From positions 1 to 33,045 of the IMG/VR virus record IMGVR_UViG_3300044612_001039: a DNA stretch of 33,045 nt. One strand, given 5' to 3'. The position numbers and the translations under genes are program-made. The number at the start of each line of letters is the position of its first letter. Position 1 is the stretch's first letter. The notes beneath the pieces are model-generated. The model searched no databases and was not told the origin of the DNA. It saw only the letters and a program-made list of their open reading frames with translations. Origin of the DNA: a virus. Positions 10,301-17,687 of this stretch are shown here, one piece after another.

Positions 10301-11295
10301 CCGACATCACTGGAAACCTTCCGTTTGATCAAGCCGAACGTCAGGCCTGGAGGGAAGAAGGTCGTCCTGCTATGTCCATCAAGGTGGGCGATAAGTGGGT
10401 GTCTTATGCTTCCTTTGAACCAGTCAACTCGATGCTTGCCATTGTTGCTGATGCGATGAGGCTTGTGAAGATTGGTGGTGCGGAAGCGGCAGGCAATGTT
10501 CTGCGTCAGCTTCAGTATTCCATCATGGCATCGTATACCGAAAAGAGTTTCCTTGCTGGTATTGCAACGCTTGGGGAAATGATTAATCCAAAGGCTCTCA
10601 CAGATCCTAGCGGAATGAACTTCCTCCTCAACTCCGTCAACACGGTTCTTCCGTACTCCGGTGTTAGGCGTGCCTTTGCCAACTCCTTGGATCCGTATCT
10701 CAAGGAAACCCGTGGGGAACTGGATCGTATGTTGGTTTCGGCAGCTCCTGGTTTTGGCCGTGATCTGGCAACCGTGACCAGTCCCATCACCGGCAAGAAG
10801 ATCCGTAGCACGGGTGGTGGCATCTTCAATGCCGTAAGTCCCATTCGTGTTTACGATGCCGATAATGATCCGGTGGTGCGTAAGCTGACGGAGATTGGAT
10901 ACCCAACAAATCAAATCCTCAAGAGAGGCACAGATAATGTTGAACTGCTTCCGCAACAACGGGAACGGTTGGCAGAGATTCTTGCATCTTCTGGACTGCG
11001 TAACGAGTTGAAGAAGGCCTTTGATAATCCTTCCTGGAAGGCAATGGCCAACGCATACAAAGGTCGGCCCATTACGGCTGACATGGTTATCACTGGTGAA
11101 GAAGGACCAGCGCCTCCGCACATTAAACAGATCAATAAGATCGTTAGTGGGTTTAAGAAGGCTGCTCTTCGCCGTCTCTTTGAGGAAGACCCTGAGTATC
11201 GTGCTCTTGTGGCTAAGAGCCGTGACCGTGATATTCGTGCTCTTCAAGGTGACTTTGGACCCAATCCTGAACTTGAATCTCTTCTGGAGTTCTAA
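7327..11295 (+). CDS. Internal virion protein D (T7 gp16-like)
   Basis: This is 1322 aa from the ATG at 7327, very close to T7 gp16 (1318 aa), and it follows the gp15-like gene as in T7. The frame is open upstream to a TTG at 7255, but that stretch lies in the terminator, so MSQLTGPVGSG is the better start. The N-terminus is acidic and helical. A long charged coiled coil lies at roughly residues 300-400, and the C-terminal half alternates amphipathic helices with hydrophobic patches. T7 gp16 forms part of the DNA ejection tube and has a transglycosylase at its N-terminus. I see no such motif here; it lies in the gp15-like protein instead. The stop overlaps the tail fibre start (TAATG). Confidence 0.85.
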   Translation: MSQLTGPVGSGPTDPYYTSDQYEKEQEKFQAVEEAAQEKQKVKKGETGPSQVNPLAGIQQAMSGFDATEAVTGAIDNTFGTNLQEGYLQRRAESEKTGLTARARQATEADKSIGAEAIRVAANVGVGAIESTLDTLDLTGDILKAGALKLTGGKVKPTEDPFSDRYTAAAYSFGIRKPKTQIGQTAAKLANLIVVTRQAAKFLPKSLVQLGTKGVGLRGAIASGIVPGAVADFLLTTKDDGNFSKMVKDLLPQDSAVKDSFLLALASDDDDNIFTSKLKGTLEGGVFGSVVDGAGFLLFGRKAAQAALKAGATKEEAVVAGLKATEVKAKEIEAERIKAVETEANRWGEAHQMELDELTGLQTRYGEQLDAMRASGIDETDTQFVALKETLDSVNKNIEELDEAISRGYDPDDAKELLPQEAAARVVEGNPTRAVAQQYEAYSTPGARAAGVDLPPGTVRGATHMMTDAQFRISNITGDAEQLIREISKRTDLQQAAAEARTSVNGVVKSAAEELQNFRAAIDGETSNEQLIDLMRQAELIDPENVTGKVLSKKGILVTKALIRDTALQINELATNAAALRESGELTGNTYDRIVDRLVTLLDFHKYTAYKTGSTLNIFKSNAEVFDDVAEGANAEITRGQIREWALRVKQLQRSSDPKAQEELDKLIQAMVLAGGDPSKTVRFGAVAVRQGINALTTSMYQSMLSGPITHLRNTFGNTYSLLERPFSTYLRGVLKNDKNLRASSVAGLHGMFNSIGDSWQTALTTLRTGDSVNFNQKFVVDDFETRAILEQMNLAARTDGEKVAAGLLYNTYKALNNPWLSWPSRALMAGDDFFKGMSARYRMHSKAMYEAMAHSADDADVDTLFNKYIDGFSKGIDPQTGRIIDKDLLDYAERVAFQNEPSSWVNSIANAVDQAPLGLGRLFIPFIRTPANLLGYGLEHMPIVSRGIRQFSETYQAALKSGDQLLIAEMEGREATGTLLVGTMVMLGLSTDITGNLPFDQAERQAWREEGRPAMSIKVGDKWVSYASFEPVNSMLAIVADAMRLVKIGGAEAAGNVLRQLQYSIMASYTEKSFLAGIATLGEMINPKALTDPSGMNFLLNSVNTVLPYSGVRRAFANSLDPYLKETRGELDRMLVSAAPGFGRDLATVTSPITGKKIRSTGGGIFNAVSPIRVYDADNDPVVRKLTEIGYPTNQILKRGTDNVELLPQQRERLAEILASSGLRNELKKAFDNPSWKAMANAYKGRPITADMVITGEEGPAPPHIKQINKIVSGFKKAALRRLFEEDPEYRALVAKSRDRDIRALQGDFGPNPELESLLEF

Positions 11296-14200
11296 TGGCC
11301 ATTACATCGAATAGCTATACAGGGAATGGTTCGACCACCCTGTATTCTTTTACTTTCCCATATCTTGACCAGAGTGACGTAAAGGTTTCCCTTAACGGCT
11401 CTCCTACAACTGCATACACCTTTGCTAACGCAACCACAATTCAATTTAACACAGCCCCTGGAGCAGGGGTAGCTATTCGGATTTATCGGGAAACGGATGA
11501 TTCGACCCTTCAGGCCGTCTTTTCGCCAGGGTCGTCCATCCGAGCGTCTGATCTCAATAGTGACTTTGATCAGCTGCTGTATCTGGGACAAGAGTCTAGC
11601 AATACAGCCAACAGCGCAACAACCACCTCCAACACGGCACTGACCACAGCCAACACGGCTCTCAGTACCTCCAATACCGCACTCAGCAACTCGTCTACTG
11701 CTGTTAGCACGGCCAACTCTGCTGTGTCAACGGCAAACGCAGCCAATGCTAGTGCTGCTGCTGCGGTTTCGACGGCCAACACTGCCTCTTCAAACGCCTC
11801 TGCTGCGGTTACCACGGCAAATGCTGCCAGCTCTGCTGCTAGTACGGCTGTATCAACGGCCAATGCTGCCACCAGCACAGCCAATACAGCTCTCAGCAAC
11901 TCTACCACAGCAATCAGTACGGCCAACACGGCATCCACCAATGCCAGCAACGCAGTTTCTACTGCGAATACAGCATCCTCCAATGCTACCACAGCTGTTG
12001 CTACGGCTAATGCAGCCACGACAACGGCAAACAACGCCCTGAGCACCGCCAACACGGCTCTGAGTAACTCTGCTACTGCTATTAGTACTGCTAATAGTGC
12101 GATTGCAGCTGTGGCCAGTGCTGTGATCTACACTCCGGTTGCTAACCTGACTGCTCTGGCAGCTCTCACCCCGACAAACGGTGACTACTTTGAGCTGACC
12201 GATTCTACTGGTGCGGAGTCCTCGGCTCTGATCACTGGTGTGACCGTTGGTCTGGTTGGTGCCCCTGGTCTGACCTTCCGTCTGCGGTATGATGCCCCTC
12301 CTGGTATCTTTACCTTCCTTGGCTACTTTGCCAATGACTCGGAAACTCGGTATCTGAAGCTTCAGGGTGGTACAGTCACCGGCAACCTGGAGATCGGAAC
12401 TACTGGTTCTCTGACGTTTGAAGGTTCCACTGCAAATGCCTTTGAAACGACGGTGGCAGTTGTGGATCCGACTGCTGATAGGACCATTACGCTTCCAAAC
12501 GTCACTGGAACGGTTGTTACCACTGGAGATACTGGTACTGTTACCAGCACGATGATTCTTGACGGAACCATTGTTGATGGTGATGTTAATGCTAGTGCTG
12601 CGATTGCTGGTACCAAGATCAGTCCTAACTTCGGCAGCCAGAACGTCGTTACTACTGGAACTTCCAGTGCTGCTGCTCTGATTCCTACCGGCAGCTCGGT
12701 GCCCACGAATGGCGTTTACCTGCCATCCGCCAATAACGTAGCCATCTCAACTAATGGGTCTGGGCGGTTGTATGTTGATGCGACGGGATTAGTTGGCATA
12801 AATCAATCTTCTCCTGGATCGGCGCTAGATGTTGCAGGAGAGATCAGGATCTATCCATCTTCTGGCGCTGGCAATCTTCGATTTGGCAGTGGTGGCGTTG
12901 AGAAAGGGAAGGTTTCTGTTGATGCGTCAAGCAACTACACAGTTGAAACTGCAGGAAGCGAACGGCTCAGAATCGACTCTAGTGGGAGATTAGGTCTGGG
13001 GACTACTTCGCCTGATGCGAATAGCCAGCTTCATGTTGTTGGATCTAGTTATCAACCTTTATACATTAATACCACTGGCACTGGTGGGGGTGGCGCAGCG
13101 TTTCTTCGCTCAGGCACTCAAGCCCTTTATGTGGGCACCGCTGGGTCAAGCTGGCTTTCTGGGTCTTCGACCGCAGATGGACTTATTCGATCAGAAGCAA
13201 ATCTCATTTTTGGTATTGGCAACAACGAACGCATGAGGATTGACTCCTCAGGTCGAGTAGGGATTGGCACTACGAGTCCTGCGACGCCTCTTCACGTCGA
13301 AGTATCTAGAACATCAAGCACAAATGCAGTTGCTCTAACCTTTAGCGACAATGTAACAGGTACTCAGACAAATGGTGTTTACAAGGCTATCAGGTCCACA
13401 AGCAATAACAGTGCTAGCGTCTCAGAAATTCGATTTTTAGAAACAGACGGAACAAATAACAACACCGGCATTGCTTTTGCAACACAAAGCACTGGTGGTG
13501 GGTTGACTGAGCGAGGCCGGTGGGACAACTCGGGACGCCTGTTAGTTGGCACGTCTACTGCCCAGGGCACTTCTATTGTCCAAGTGTGCGGTAATTCAAC
13601 TGCATCAACTGATCCTGGTGATCTTCGGATTATTCGCGGTCTAGGGGTTTCAAGTATTGGCGCCAATGTTGGTGCAGCTCTTGGTTACATTCGATTTGGG
13701 ACGTTTGAAGGAGCTGTTGGTGCAACCATAGAGGCACAAAGCGACGCAACTTGGAGCAGCACAAGTGATACTCCAGGCAGGCTAGTGTTCTCCACTACCG
13801 CCGACGGAGCGAGCAGCCCAACGGAGCGGATGAGGATTTCAAATAATGGAATTTTAGATACTTTCTCTAGCGTCAGTTCAACATTTCTTCCGCGTTCGAC
13901 TCAAGGCGCAAATACCTCAAACCAACTAATTCAAGGTTGTTATGGCGCAGCCAATACCCAAACCGGAACAGTCAGCTTTATTGTTTATACAAATGGCAAC
14001 GTTCAAAATACAAACAATTCTTACGGACAAATCTCAGACGTCAAGCTGAAAGAAAACATTGTCGATGCTGGTTCTCAGTGGAGTGACTTGAAAGCAGTAC
14101 GGGTCCGCAACTTTAACTTCAAAGAAGGCCAAACTCACCGTCAGATTGGCGTCATCGCCCAAGAGCTTGAGGAGGTTTCGCCTGGTCTTGTCTACGAGAC

Positions 14201-14366
14201 ACCCGACCGGGACGAAGACGGCAATGAAACTGGGGAAGTCACCAAAGGCGTCAACTACAGCGTCCTCTACATGAAAGCCGTCAAGGCGCTGCAAGAAGCA
14301 ATGGAACGCATCGAACAACTGGAGTCCGAGATGGCCGAAGTCAAAGCTCAGCTCCAAGCCTCGTAG
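11295..14366 (+). CDS. Tail fibre with T7 gp17-type N-terminus and S74 C-terminal chaperone
   Basis: This 1023-aa receptor-binding fibre has four parts. Residues 1-95 (YTGNGSTTLYSFTFPYL onward, to LNSDFDQLLY) are the T7 gp17-type tail-attachment domain. About 100-275 is an Ala/Ser/Thr/Asn repeat likely to form a trimeric shaft. About 440-880 is beta-rich and contains bacterial/phage-type repeats such as RMRIDSSGRVGIGTTSP. The last 110 residues are a peptidase S74 intramolecular chaperone: ISDVKLKENI, with Ser914 and Lys919 spaced as in the known self-cleaving dyad, then QIGVIAQELEEV and a final coiled coil. Self-cleavage just before Ser914 is expected. It is the last gene before the integrase. 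Confidence 0.95.
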   Translation: MAITSNSYTGNGSTTLYSFTFPYLDQSDVKVSLNGSPTTAYTFANATTIQFNTAPGAGVAIRIYRETDDSTLQAVFSPGSSIRASDLNSDFDQLLYLGQESSNTANSATTTSNTALTTANTALSTSNTALSNSSTAVSTANSAVSTANAANASAAAAVSTANTASSNASAAVTTANAASSAASTAVSTANAATSTANTALSNSTTAISTANTASTNASNAVSTANTASSNATTAVATANAATTTANNALSTANTALSNSATAISTANSAIAAVASAVIYTPVANLTALAALTPTNGDYFELTDSTGAESSALITGVTVGLVGAPGLTFRLRYDAPPGIFTFLGYFANDSETRYLKLQGGTVTGNLEIGTTGSLTFEGSTANAFETTVAVVDPTADRTITLPNVTGTVVTTGDTGTVTSTMILDGTIVDGDVNASAAIAGTKISPNFGSQNVVTTGTSSAAALIPTGSSVPTNGVYLPSANNVAISTNGSGRLYVDATGLVGINQSSPGSALDVAGEIRIYPSSGAGNLRFGSGGVEKGKVSVDASSNYTVETAGSERLRIDSSGRLGLGTTSPDANSQLHVVGSSYQPLYINTTGTGGGGAAFLRSGTQALYVGTAGSSWLSGSSTADGLIRSEANLIFGIGNNERMRIDSSGRVGIGTTSPATPLHVEVSRTSSTNAVALTFSDNVTGTQTNGVYKAIRSTSNNSASVSEIRFLETDGTNNNTGIAFATQSTGGGLTERGRWDNSGRLLVGTSTAQGTSIVQVCGNSTASTDPGDLRIIRGLGVSSIGANVGAALGYIRFGTFEGAVGATIEAQSDATWSSTSDTPGRLVFSTTADGASSPTERMRISNNGILDTFSSVSSTFLPRSTQGANTSNQLIQGCYGAANTQTGTVSFIVYTNGNVQNTNNSYGQISDVKLKENIVDAGSQWSDLKAVRVRNFNFKEGQTHRQIGVIAQELEEVSPGLVYETPDRDEDGNETGEVTKGVNYSVLYMKAVKALQEAMERIEQLESEMAEVKAQLQAS
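11597..12117 (+). repeat. Degenerate coding repeat of the tail-fibre shaft
   Basis: About 520 bases of imperfect repeats encode units such as STANTALSNS and AVSTANAAS, roughly 7 or 14 residues each. Codons for the same residues vary between copies, so the repeat is kept at protein level. Recombination or assembly collapse between copies is possible. Confidence 0.8.
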
Positions 14367-14384
14367 TCCTACTCACTTCGGGGG

Positions 14385-14413
14385 TTGACAAGGGTTGACG
14401 GCCCTGGTACGGT
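14385..14413 (+). promoter_or_regulatory. Candidate sigma70-type promoter for the integrase
   Basis: TTGACA at 14385-14390 is followed after exactly 17 bases by TACGGT at 14408-14413, 26 bases before the integrase ATG. The -35 box is perfect and the -10 box matches 3 of 6. A second TTGACG at 14395-14400 overlaps the spacer, as a nearly repeated GGGTTGAC. It is one of the few gaps (72 bases) in the late region. Confidence 0.5.
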
Positions 14414-14438
14414 AGTGGAGTACTGAGCCATTACCCCC

Positions 14439-15296
14439 ATGGGCCTCACCCTTATGTCCGCCTGGGACCAGTTCGTTGCTGAACGGTCCATTTCCCTGTC
14501 GGCCACAAGCCTCACGTCCGACTACCGCCAAGCCCGAAACTGGCTGAGCCGCTGTCCCCACCAGAATTTTGAGACCGAGGGTCGCCTGATTCTGACCTGG
14601 GTTCTTCAGCAACAGCCGGTTCAGTCGGCAAGGCGGGTGGCCATGTACCTCAAGGCGCTCTACCGCTGGGCTAGCCAAGAGGATATTGCTATCATCGCCC
14701 GAAATCCGATCATGACCTTCCGGATGCCCAAGGCTCCACAGAAGGACGAAGAAATTGTGGTGATTCCCAGGGACGAGATCGGTCTGGTGATGGTTGCCCT
14801 TGAGGCAAAGCAAACCTACCGGTCTACCAACTGGGCCACCTACGCGGAGTTCATGCTCCAGACTGCCATGAGGACCGGCGAGGTCAGGGCCCTTACTTGG
14901 AACGACATTAAGGACGATAAAATCCTGGTCCACAAGAACTTTACCCTGACCCACGGCCTTAAAAACAGCACAAAAACGAATAAGAAGCGTTGGGTACCCC
15001 TCAATGCGAAGTGTAAAGAGATCCTTGACACTTTGGATCAGAACGAAGAGTATCTCTTTCCTTGGGATAGGTCCTCGTTTCAGAGTTACTTTCGCAAAAA
15101 GATGGATCGGCTCCGTGCTGCGGACCTGATTACCCACCTCTATCGCCCCTACGATCTGCGTCATACAGCAATCAGTCGCTGGATCGAGGCAGGCATTCCT
15201 GTTGCTCAGGTTGCATCCTGGGCTGGAAATACGGCAGACGTTATCTGGCGTCACTATGCCAACACCACTCAAACCTACGAAATTCCTGTTCTTTAA
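14439..15296 (+). CDS. int: Tyrosine recombinase (phage integrase)
   Basis: This 285-aa protein is a tyrosine recombinase that would join phage and host DNA at att sites. Residues 7-95 look like a SAM-like core-binding domain. The catalytic domain has Arg145 (AMRTGEVRALTW), Lys near 183-186 (KTNKKRWVPL), Arg241 and His242 (YDLRHTAISRW), and the nucleophile Tyr273 (WRHYANT). The usual His of the HxxR box is Tyr238, and the usual LGH box reads WAGN; related phage integrases can show Tyr here. The start could also be Met6 (14454); neither has a clear Shine-Dalgarno site. It lies between the tail fibre and lysis genes, whereas integrases of marine T7-like cyanophages usually lie near the RNA polymerase. 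Confidence 0.92.
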   Translation: MGLTLMSAWDQFVAERSISLSATSLTSDYRQARNWLSRCPHQNFETEGRLILTWVLQQQPVQSARRVAMYLKALYRWASQEDIAIIARNPIMTFRMPKAPQKDEEIVVIPRDEIGLVMVALEAKQTYRSTNWATYAEFMLQTAMRTGEVRALTWNDIKDDKILVHKNFTLTHGLKNSTKTNKKRWVPLNAKCKEILDTLDQNEEYLFPWDRSSFQSYFRKKMDRLRAADLITHLYRPYDLRHTAISRWIEAGIPVAQVASWAGNTADVIWRHYANTTQTYEIPVL

Positions 15297-15301
15297 TTGT
15301 C

Positions 15302-15637
15302 ATGTCTGACACCAACACCTCTTTCACCTGGCGCGTCGTCAACCTGGAAAGGGAAACCGCTGATGGGTATGTGTATACCGCACATTATACCGTCAATGCA
15401 ACCGATGGCACCTACTCCGCTGGGGCCTATGGTTCGATTGGTTTTGAGCGTCCTGAAGGTGAATTGATTCCCTTCTCTCAGCTGACTGAGGACCAGATTG
15501 TCATGGAATGGCTTCTGCCTAAGTTTGGTGAAGAGAAGGTTCAGGAGATCCATGCTGCCCTTCAGACTCAACTGGATGAGCAGCGTCAACCTACCCGTGC
15601 TGCGGGTCTGCCCTGGGTGAGCGATGTCCAAGCCTAA
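15302..15637 (+). CDS. Conserved small phage protein of unknown function
   Basis: This 111-aa protein begins 5 bases after the integrase stop. It has an N-terminal beta-rich half (FTWRVVNLERETADGYVYTAHYTVNA, a likely antiparallel sheet) and a C-terminal half with an acidic amphipathic helix (LTEDQIVMEWLLPKFGEEKVQEIHAALQ). I recognise this pattern as a common small protein of cyanophages found near tail and lysis genes, but I know no function. There is no signal peptide or membrane segment. It overlaps the next small gene by 14 bases. Confidence 0.75.
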   Translation: MSDTNTSFTWRVVNLERETADGYVYTAHYTVNATDGTYSAGAYGSIGFERPEGELIPFSQLTEDQIVMEWLLPKFGEEKVQEIHAALQTQLDEQRQPTRAAGLPWVSDVQA

Positions 15638-15755
15638 AGGCGCCCTTAACAAGGTCGTCCACGTCCCCGGCCCCCCGAAAAAGACTAAACAGGGGCAGGG
15701 GCAACATTCTTTACCAAATCACTCTCGTAAACAATCACGAGGACAAGGCAAATGA
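15624..15755 (+). CDS. Very small basic protein
   Basis: A 43-aa reading frame beginning MSKPKGALNKVVHVPGPPKK and ending in RGQGK. It starts inside the preceding gene and ends in an ATGA overlap with the next membrane-protein gene. It is rich in Lys, Gly, Pro and Gln, with no hydrophobic segment. Coupled overlaps at both ends and the absence of any other gene in 15638-15751 support expression. It is too short for a family assignment. A nucleic-acid-binding role is possible from the charge alone. Confidence 0.6.
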   Translation: MSKPKGALNKVVHVPGPPKKTKQGQGQHSLPNHSRKQSRGQGK

Positions 15756-15949
15756 TCACCATCTTCGGCCTTAAGCTTTCTTATGAAGCTGCCATTTTCT
15801 TCGGACTCTTCATTGCATCCGAGGTCATTGGACTGAGCAAGTATCGCTCCAACAGCGTTGTTCAAGTCTTTCTTAAAGTCGTCACTCTGCTGAAGCCCCT
15901 TCGGTCTGAGGACGACAAGATCCGTAAATTCAAGGATTCCCTCCGGTGA
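15752..15949 (+). CDS. Small one-helix membrane protein, candidate holin
   Basis: This 65-aa protein has one hydrophobic segment (about residues 9-28, SYEAAIFFGLFIASEVIGLS) followed by a basic, polar tail (DDKIRKFKDSLR). The size, single membrane helix and position directly before the endolysin fit a small phage holin, which would open the inner membrane for the lysin. It overlaps the previous small gene at ATGA and the endolysin start at GTGA, so the three are likely translated together. Holins are too variable for sequence proof. The later small membrane protein at 17475-17687 is a rival candidate. Confidence 0.6.
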   Translation: MITIFGLKLSYEAAIFFGLFIASEVIGLSKYRSNSVVQVFLKVVTLLKPLRSEDDKIRKFKDSLR

Positions 15950-16926
15950 CAAACATCCTCCTGCCGGTTGCCCAGTACTACCCACAAACAGATAGTCGCA
16001 CGGCCCACGCAGACAGGATGTGCTTCTCCAGCACGATGGCCATGGGTGTCAAATACCTGTGGCCTTCCGCTTTGTCGGGCGTCAATGCCGATGATGACTA
16101 CCTGAGAACTGTTCTCAAGTACGGGGACACCACGAACCCACAGTCACAGATCAAGGCAGCCGCTACTTACAACGTCAAGGCCACCTTCTACAAGAATGGC
16201 AGCCTCCAAAGCCTCTATGATCGCCTTGGTGCGGGCCTTCCGGTGCCTGTTGGCTTCCTTCATCATGGTCCCTCCTCGGCCCCTCGGGGTGGTGGGCACT
16301 GGATTCTGCTGATTGGAGCAACCGAAACCCACGGCATCTTCCATGACCCCTATGGGGAACTCGATAACCTTAATGGTGGGTACCCTCACCGTGGTATTGG
16401 TGGCAAGAGTGTCAGCTATACCTGGAAGAATTGGCTTCCACGGTGGACACACGGCGGTGAAGCATGGTTCATGGACCTCCGTCGCATTGAAGAGGTCAAG
16501 ATTGCCCCTACTTCCCTGACCTTTGAGAACTCATGGAAGGGCGTCAAGGCCGTTGCTAAGGCCTGTGGGGCCAAGTTTCCTGAGGTTGTGGCAGCCCAGT
16601 GGGCCCTGGAAAGCAGCTGGGGTCAACACACGTCTGGCAAGAACAACTTCTTTGGCATCAAAGGCACTCCTGGCACGCTCCAGGAAACAAAAGAGTTCCT
16701 GAATGGCCGTTGGACCACGGTTGTGGCCAGCTTTAAGGACTATCCTAGCCCTACTGCTTGTATCGACCATCTGATTGCCATGTGGTACAAAGATTACAAG
16801 GGCTACAAGGGCATCAACCGTGCTACGTCGTGGAAGGAGTGCTGTCAGCTGCTCCAAAGCGAAGGCTACGCGACCGATCCGTCCTACCCTAGCAAACTCA
16901 TCCGCCTCATTGAGGAGAATAACTAA
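15946..16926 (+). CDS. Two-domain endolysin: C39-like peptidase plus GH73-like glucosaminidase
   Basis: This 326-aa protein begins at a GTG that overlaps the preceding stop. Residues 1-180 look like a papain-fold C39-type peptidase: Cys26 (DRMCFSSTMAM), His118 (GGGHWILLIG) and Asp134 (FHDPYGE) form a plausible catalytic set. Residues 190-326 look like a GH73/FlgJ-type glucosaminidase: Glu222 in AAQWALESSWG, then KNNFFGIKG and a final helix with SYPSKLIRLIEE. Together they could cut both peptide and glycan bonds of peptidoglycan. There is no signal peptide, so release needs a holin. T7 itself uses a single-domain amidase, so this is a different lysis enzyme. Confidence 0.85.
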   Translation: MTNILLPVAQYYPQTDSRTAHADRMCFSSTMAMGVKYLWPSALSGVNADDDYLRTVLKYGDTTNPQSQIKAAATYNVKATFYKNGSLQSLYDRLGAGLPVPVGFLHHGPSSAPRGGGHWILLIGATETHGIFHDPYGELDNLNGGYPHRGIGGKSVSYTWKNWLPRWTHGGEAWFMDLRRIEEVKIAPTSLTFENSWKGVKAVAKACGAKFPEVVAAQWALESSWGQHTSGKNNFFGIKGTPGTLQETKEFLNGRWTTVVASFKDYPSPTACIDHLIAMWYKDYKGYKGINRATSWKECCQLLQSEGYATDPSYPSKLIRLIEENN

Positions 16927-17267
16927 TGGCTTCACTTACTACTGGCGGTACAACTACTGCTGGAACCTTTCTGAGCAGTGATACGACCACTGCTTTTGAA
17001 GTGGGAACTGCCCGTACTATTGCACTTGGAGCATCCAGTGTCAATTTGGCGTTGACTTCAACGTGTCGGTTTGTTTCCCTCATTTGTACTGGTGGTAATC
17101 ATTGTCATTACCAGATTGGAGTCGGTGCTCAAACTGCTTCAGCCACTACTCATTACTTGAAGACTGGTGAACGCATTACTTTGGCCGTTCCAATTGGCGC
17201 TAACATTGCTGCCATTCAAGGAACTGGTGCTAGCACTACCCTGTTCATCACTGAACTGGTAAACTGA
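16926..17267 (+). CDS. Small Thr/Ala/Gly-rich beta protein, possible virion component
   Basis: This 113-aa protein is dominated by Thr, Ala, Gly, Ser and short hydrophobic strands, with few charged residues. A compact beta sandwich is likely. The sequence CRFVSLICTGGNHCHYQIG gives three Cys and two His close together. It starts at TAATG with the endolysin and ends at TGATG with the small terminase. I do not recognise a family with certainty. The composition is typical of small head-decoration or tail proteins, and its late position supports a virion role. Confidence 0.6.
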   Translation: MASLTTGGTTTAGTFLSSDTTTAFEVGTARTIALGASSVNLALTSTCRFVSLICTGGNHCHYQIGVGAQTASATTHYLKTGERITLAVPIGANIAAIQGTGASTTLFITELVN

Positions 17268-17497
17268 TGACAATGAGAGCCACTGAAGATCAATTCAACG
17301 AGCTTCACGGCCTCGTCACCAACGAATTGATCGACCGCATCAAGAGCGGCGTTGCCACCACCCAAGATCTTAAGGCCGCAGCCGATTGGCTATCCAAAAA
17401 CAACATTACAGGGCTGCCTGTGACTGGATCTCCTCTTGCTGCCCTCTTTGAATCACTCGAATTGGAGATGGAGGATGTCGAACGGGCCATCAGATGA
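17267..17497 (+). CDS. Terminase small subunit (T7 gp18-like DNA maturase A)
   Basis: This 76-aa protein resembles the T7 gp18 type of small terminase: an N-terminal helix with FNELHGLVTNELIDRIKSG, a second helix with TTQDLKAAADWLSKNNI, and an acidic C-terminal helix with ELEMEDVERAI. The small subunit recognises concatemer DNA and regulates the large terminase. T7 gp18 is 89 aa. It overlaps both neighbours. The large subunit lies 3.2 kb downstream, whereas in T7 only two small lysis genes separate the pair. Confidence 0.8.
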   Translation: MTMRATEDQFNELHGLVTNELIDRIKSGVATTQDLKAAADWLSKNNITGLPVTGSPLAALFESLELEMEDVERAIR

Positions 17498-17687
17498 TGA
17501 CACTCAGGACTTAATCAGAAACGTTATAGCAACTGCGGCTCTTGGTTTGTTTGGATGGCATCTTTTGACGCTCCATAACATTGCTAAATCCGTTGATGTG
17601 CTAGTAAATCGCGCTGATTCAGCCAACCAACGCCTTGAGCGCCTAGAAAATTATGTCTTTGTAGAAGATGGCGCCCTCAAAAAGTAA
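17475..17687 (+). CDS. Small membrane-anchored protein with coiled coil, holin- or spanin-like
   Basis: This 70-aa protein from the ATG at 17475 has an acidic N-terminus (MSNGPSDDDTQDL), one membrane segment (about residues 12-33, IRNVIATAALGLFGWHLLTL) and a heptad-like tail (SVDVLVNRADSANQRLERLENYV). A start at 17436 is also open but would extend further into the small terminase gene. In T7, genes 18.5 and 18.7 between the terminase subunits encode the spanin pair, so a lysis role by position is reasonable. No lipoprotein box is present, so it would be the inner-membrane type. The 20-base overlap with the next gene suggests coupled translation. Confidence 0.6.
   Translation: MSNGPSDDDTQDLIRNVIATAALGLFGWHLLTLHNIAKSVDVLVNRADSANQRLERLENYVFVEDGALKK

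Noticed and set aside
10297-11247. A 316-codon minus-strand frame inside the gp16-like gene
   Set aside because: It is a shadow of strong + strand coding. All supported genes are on the + strand, and the translation has no recognisable domain.
11570-12055. A 161-codon minus-strand frame rich in Ala, Val and Leu
   Set aside because: It is the reverse of the tail-fibre repeat, where any reading frame stays open and repetitive.
11597-12117. Possible CRISPR array
   Set aside because: The repeats are in-frame, irregular and fully coding, with no constant-length unique spacers.
14373-15272. A 299-codon minus-strand frame opposite the integrase
   Set aside because: It mirrors the integrase, which has a full catalytic set; the reverse translation shows no family features.
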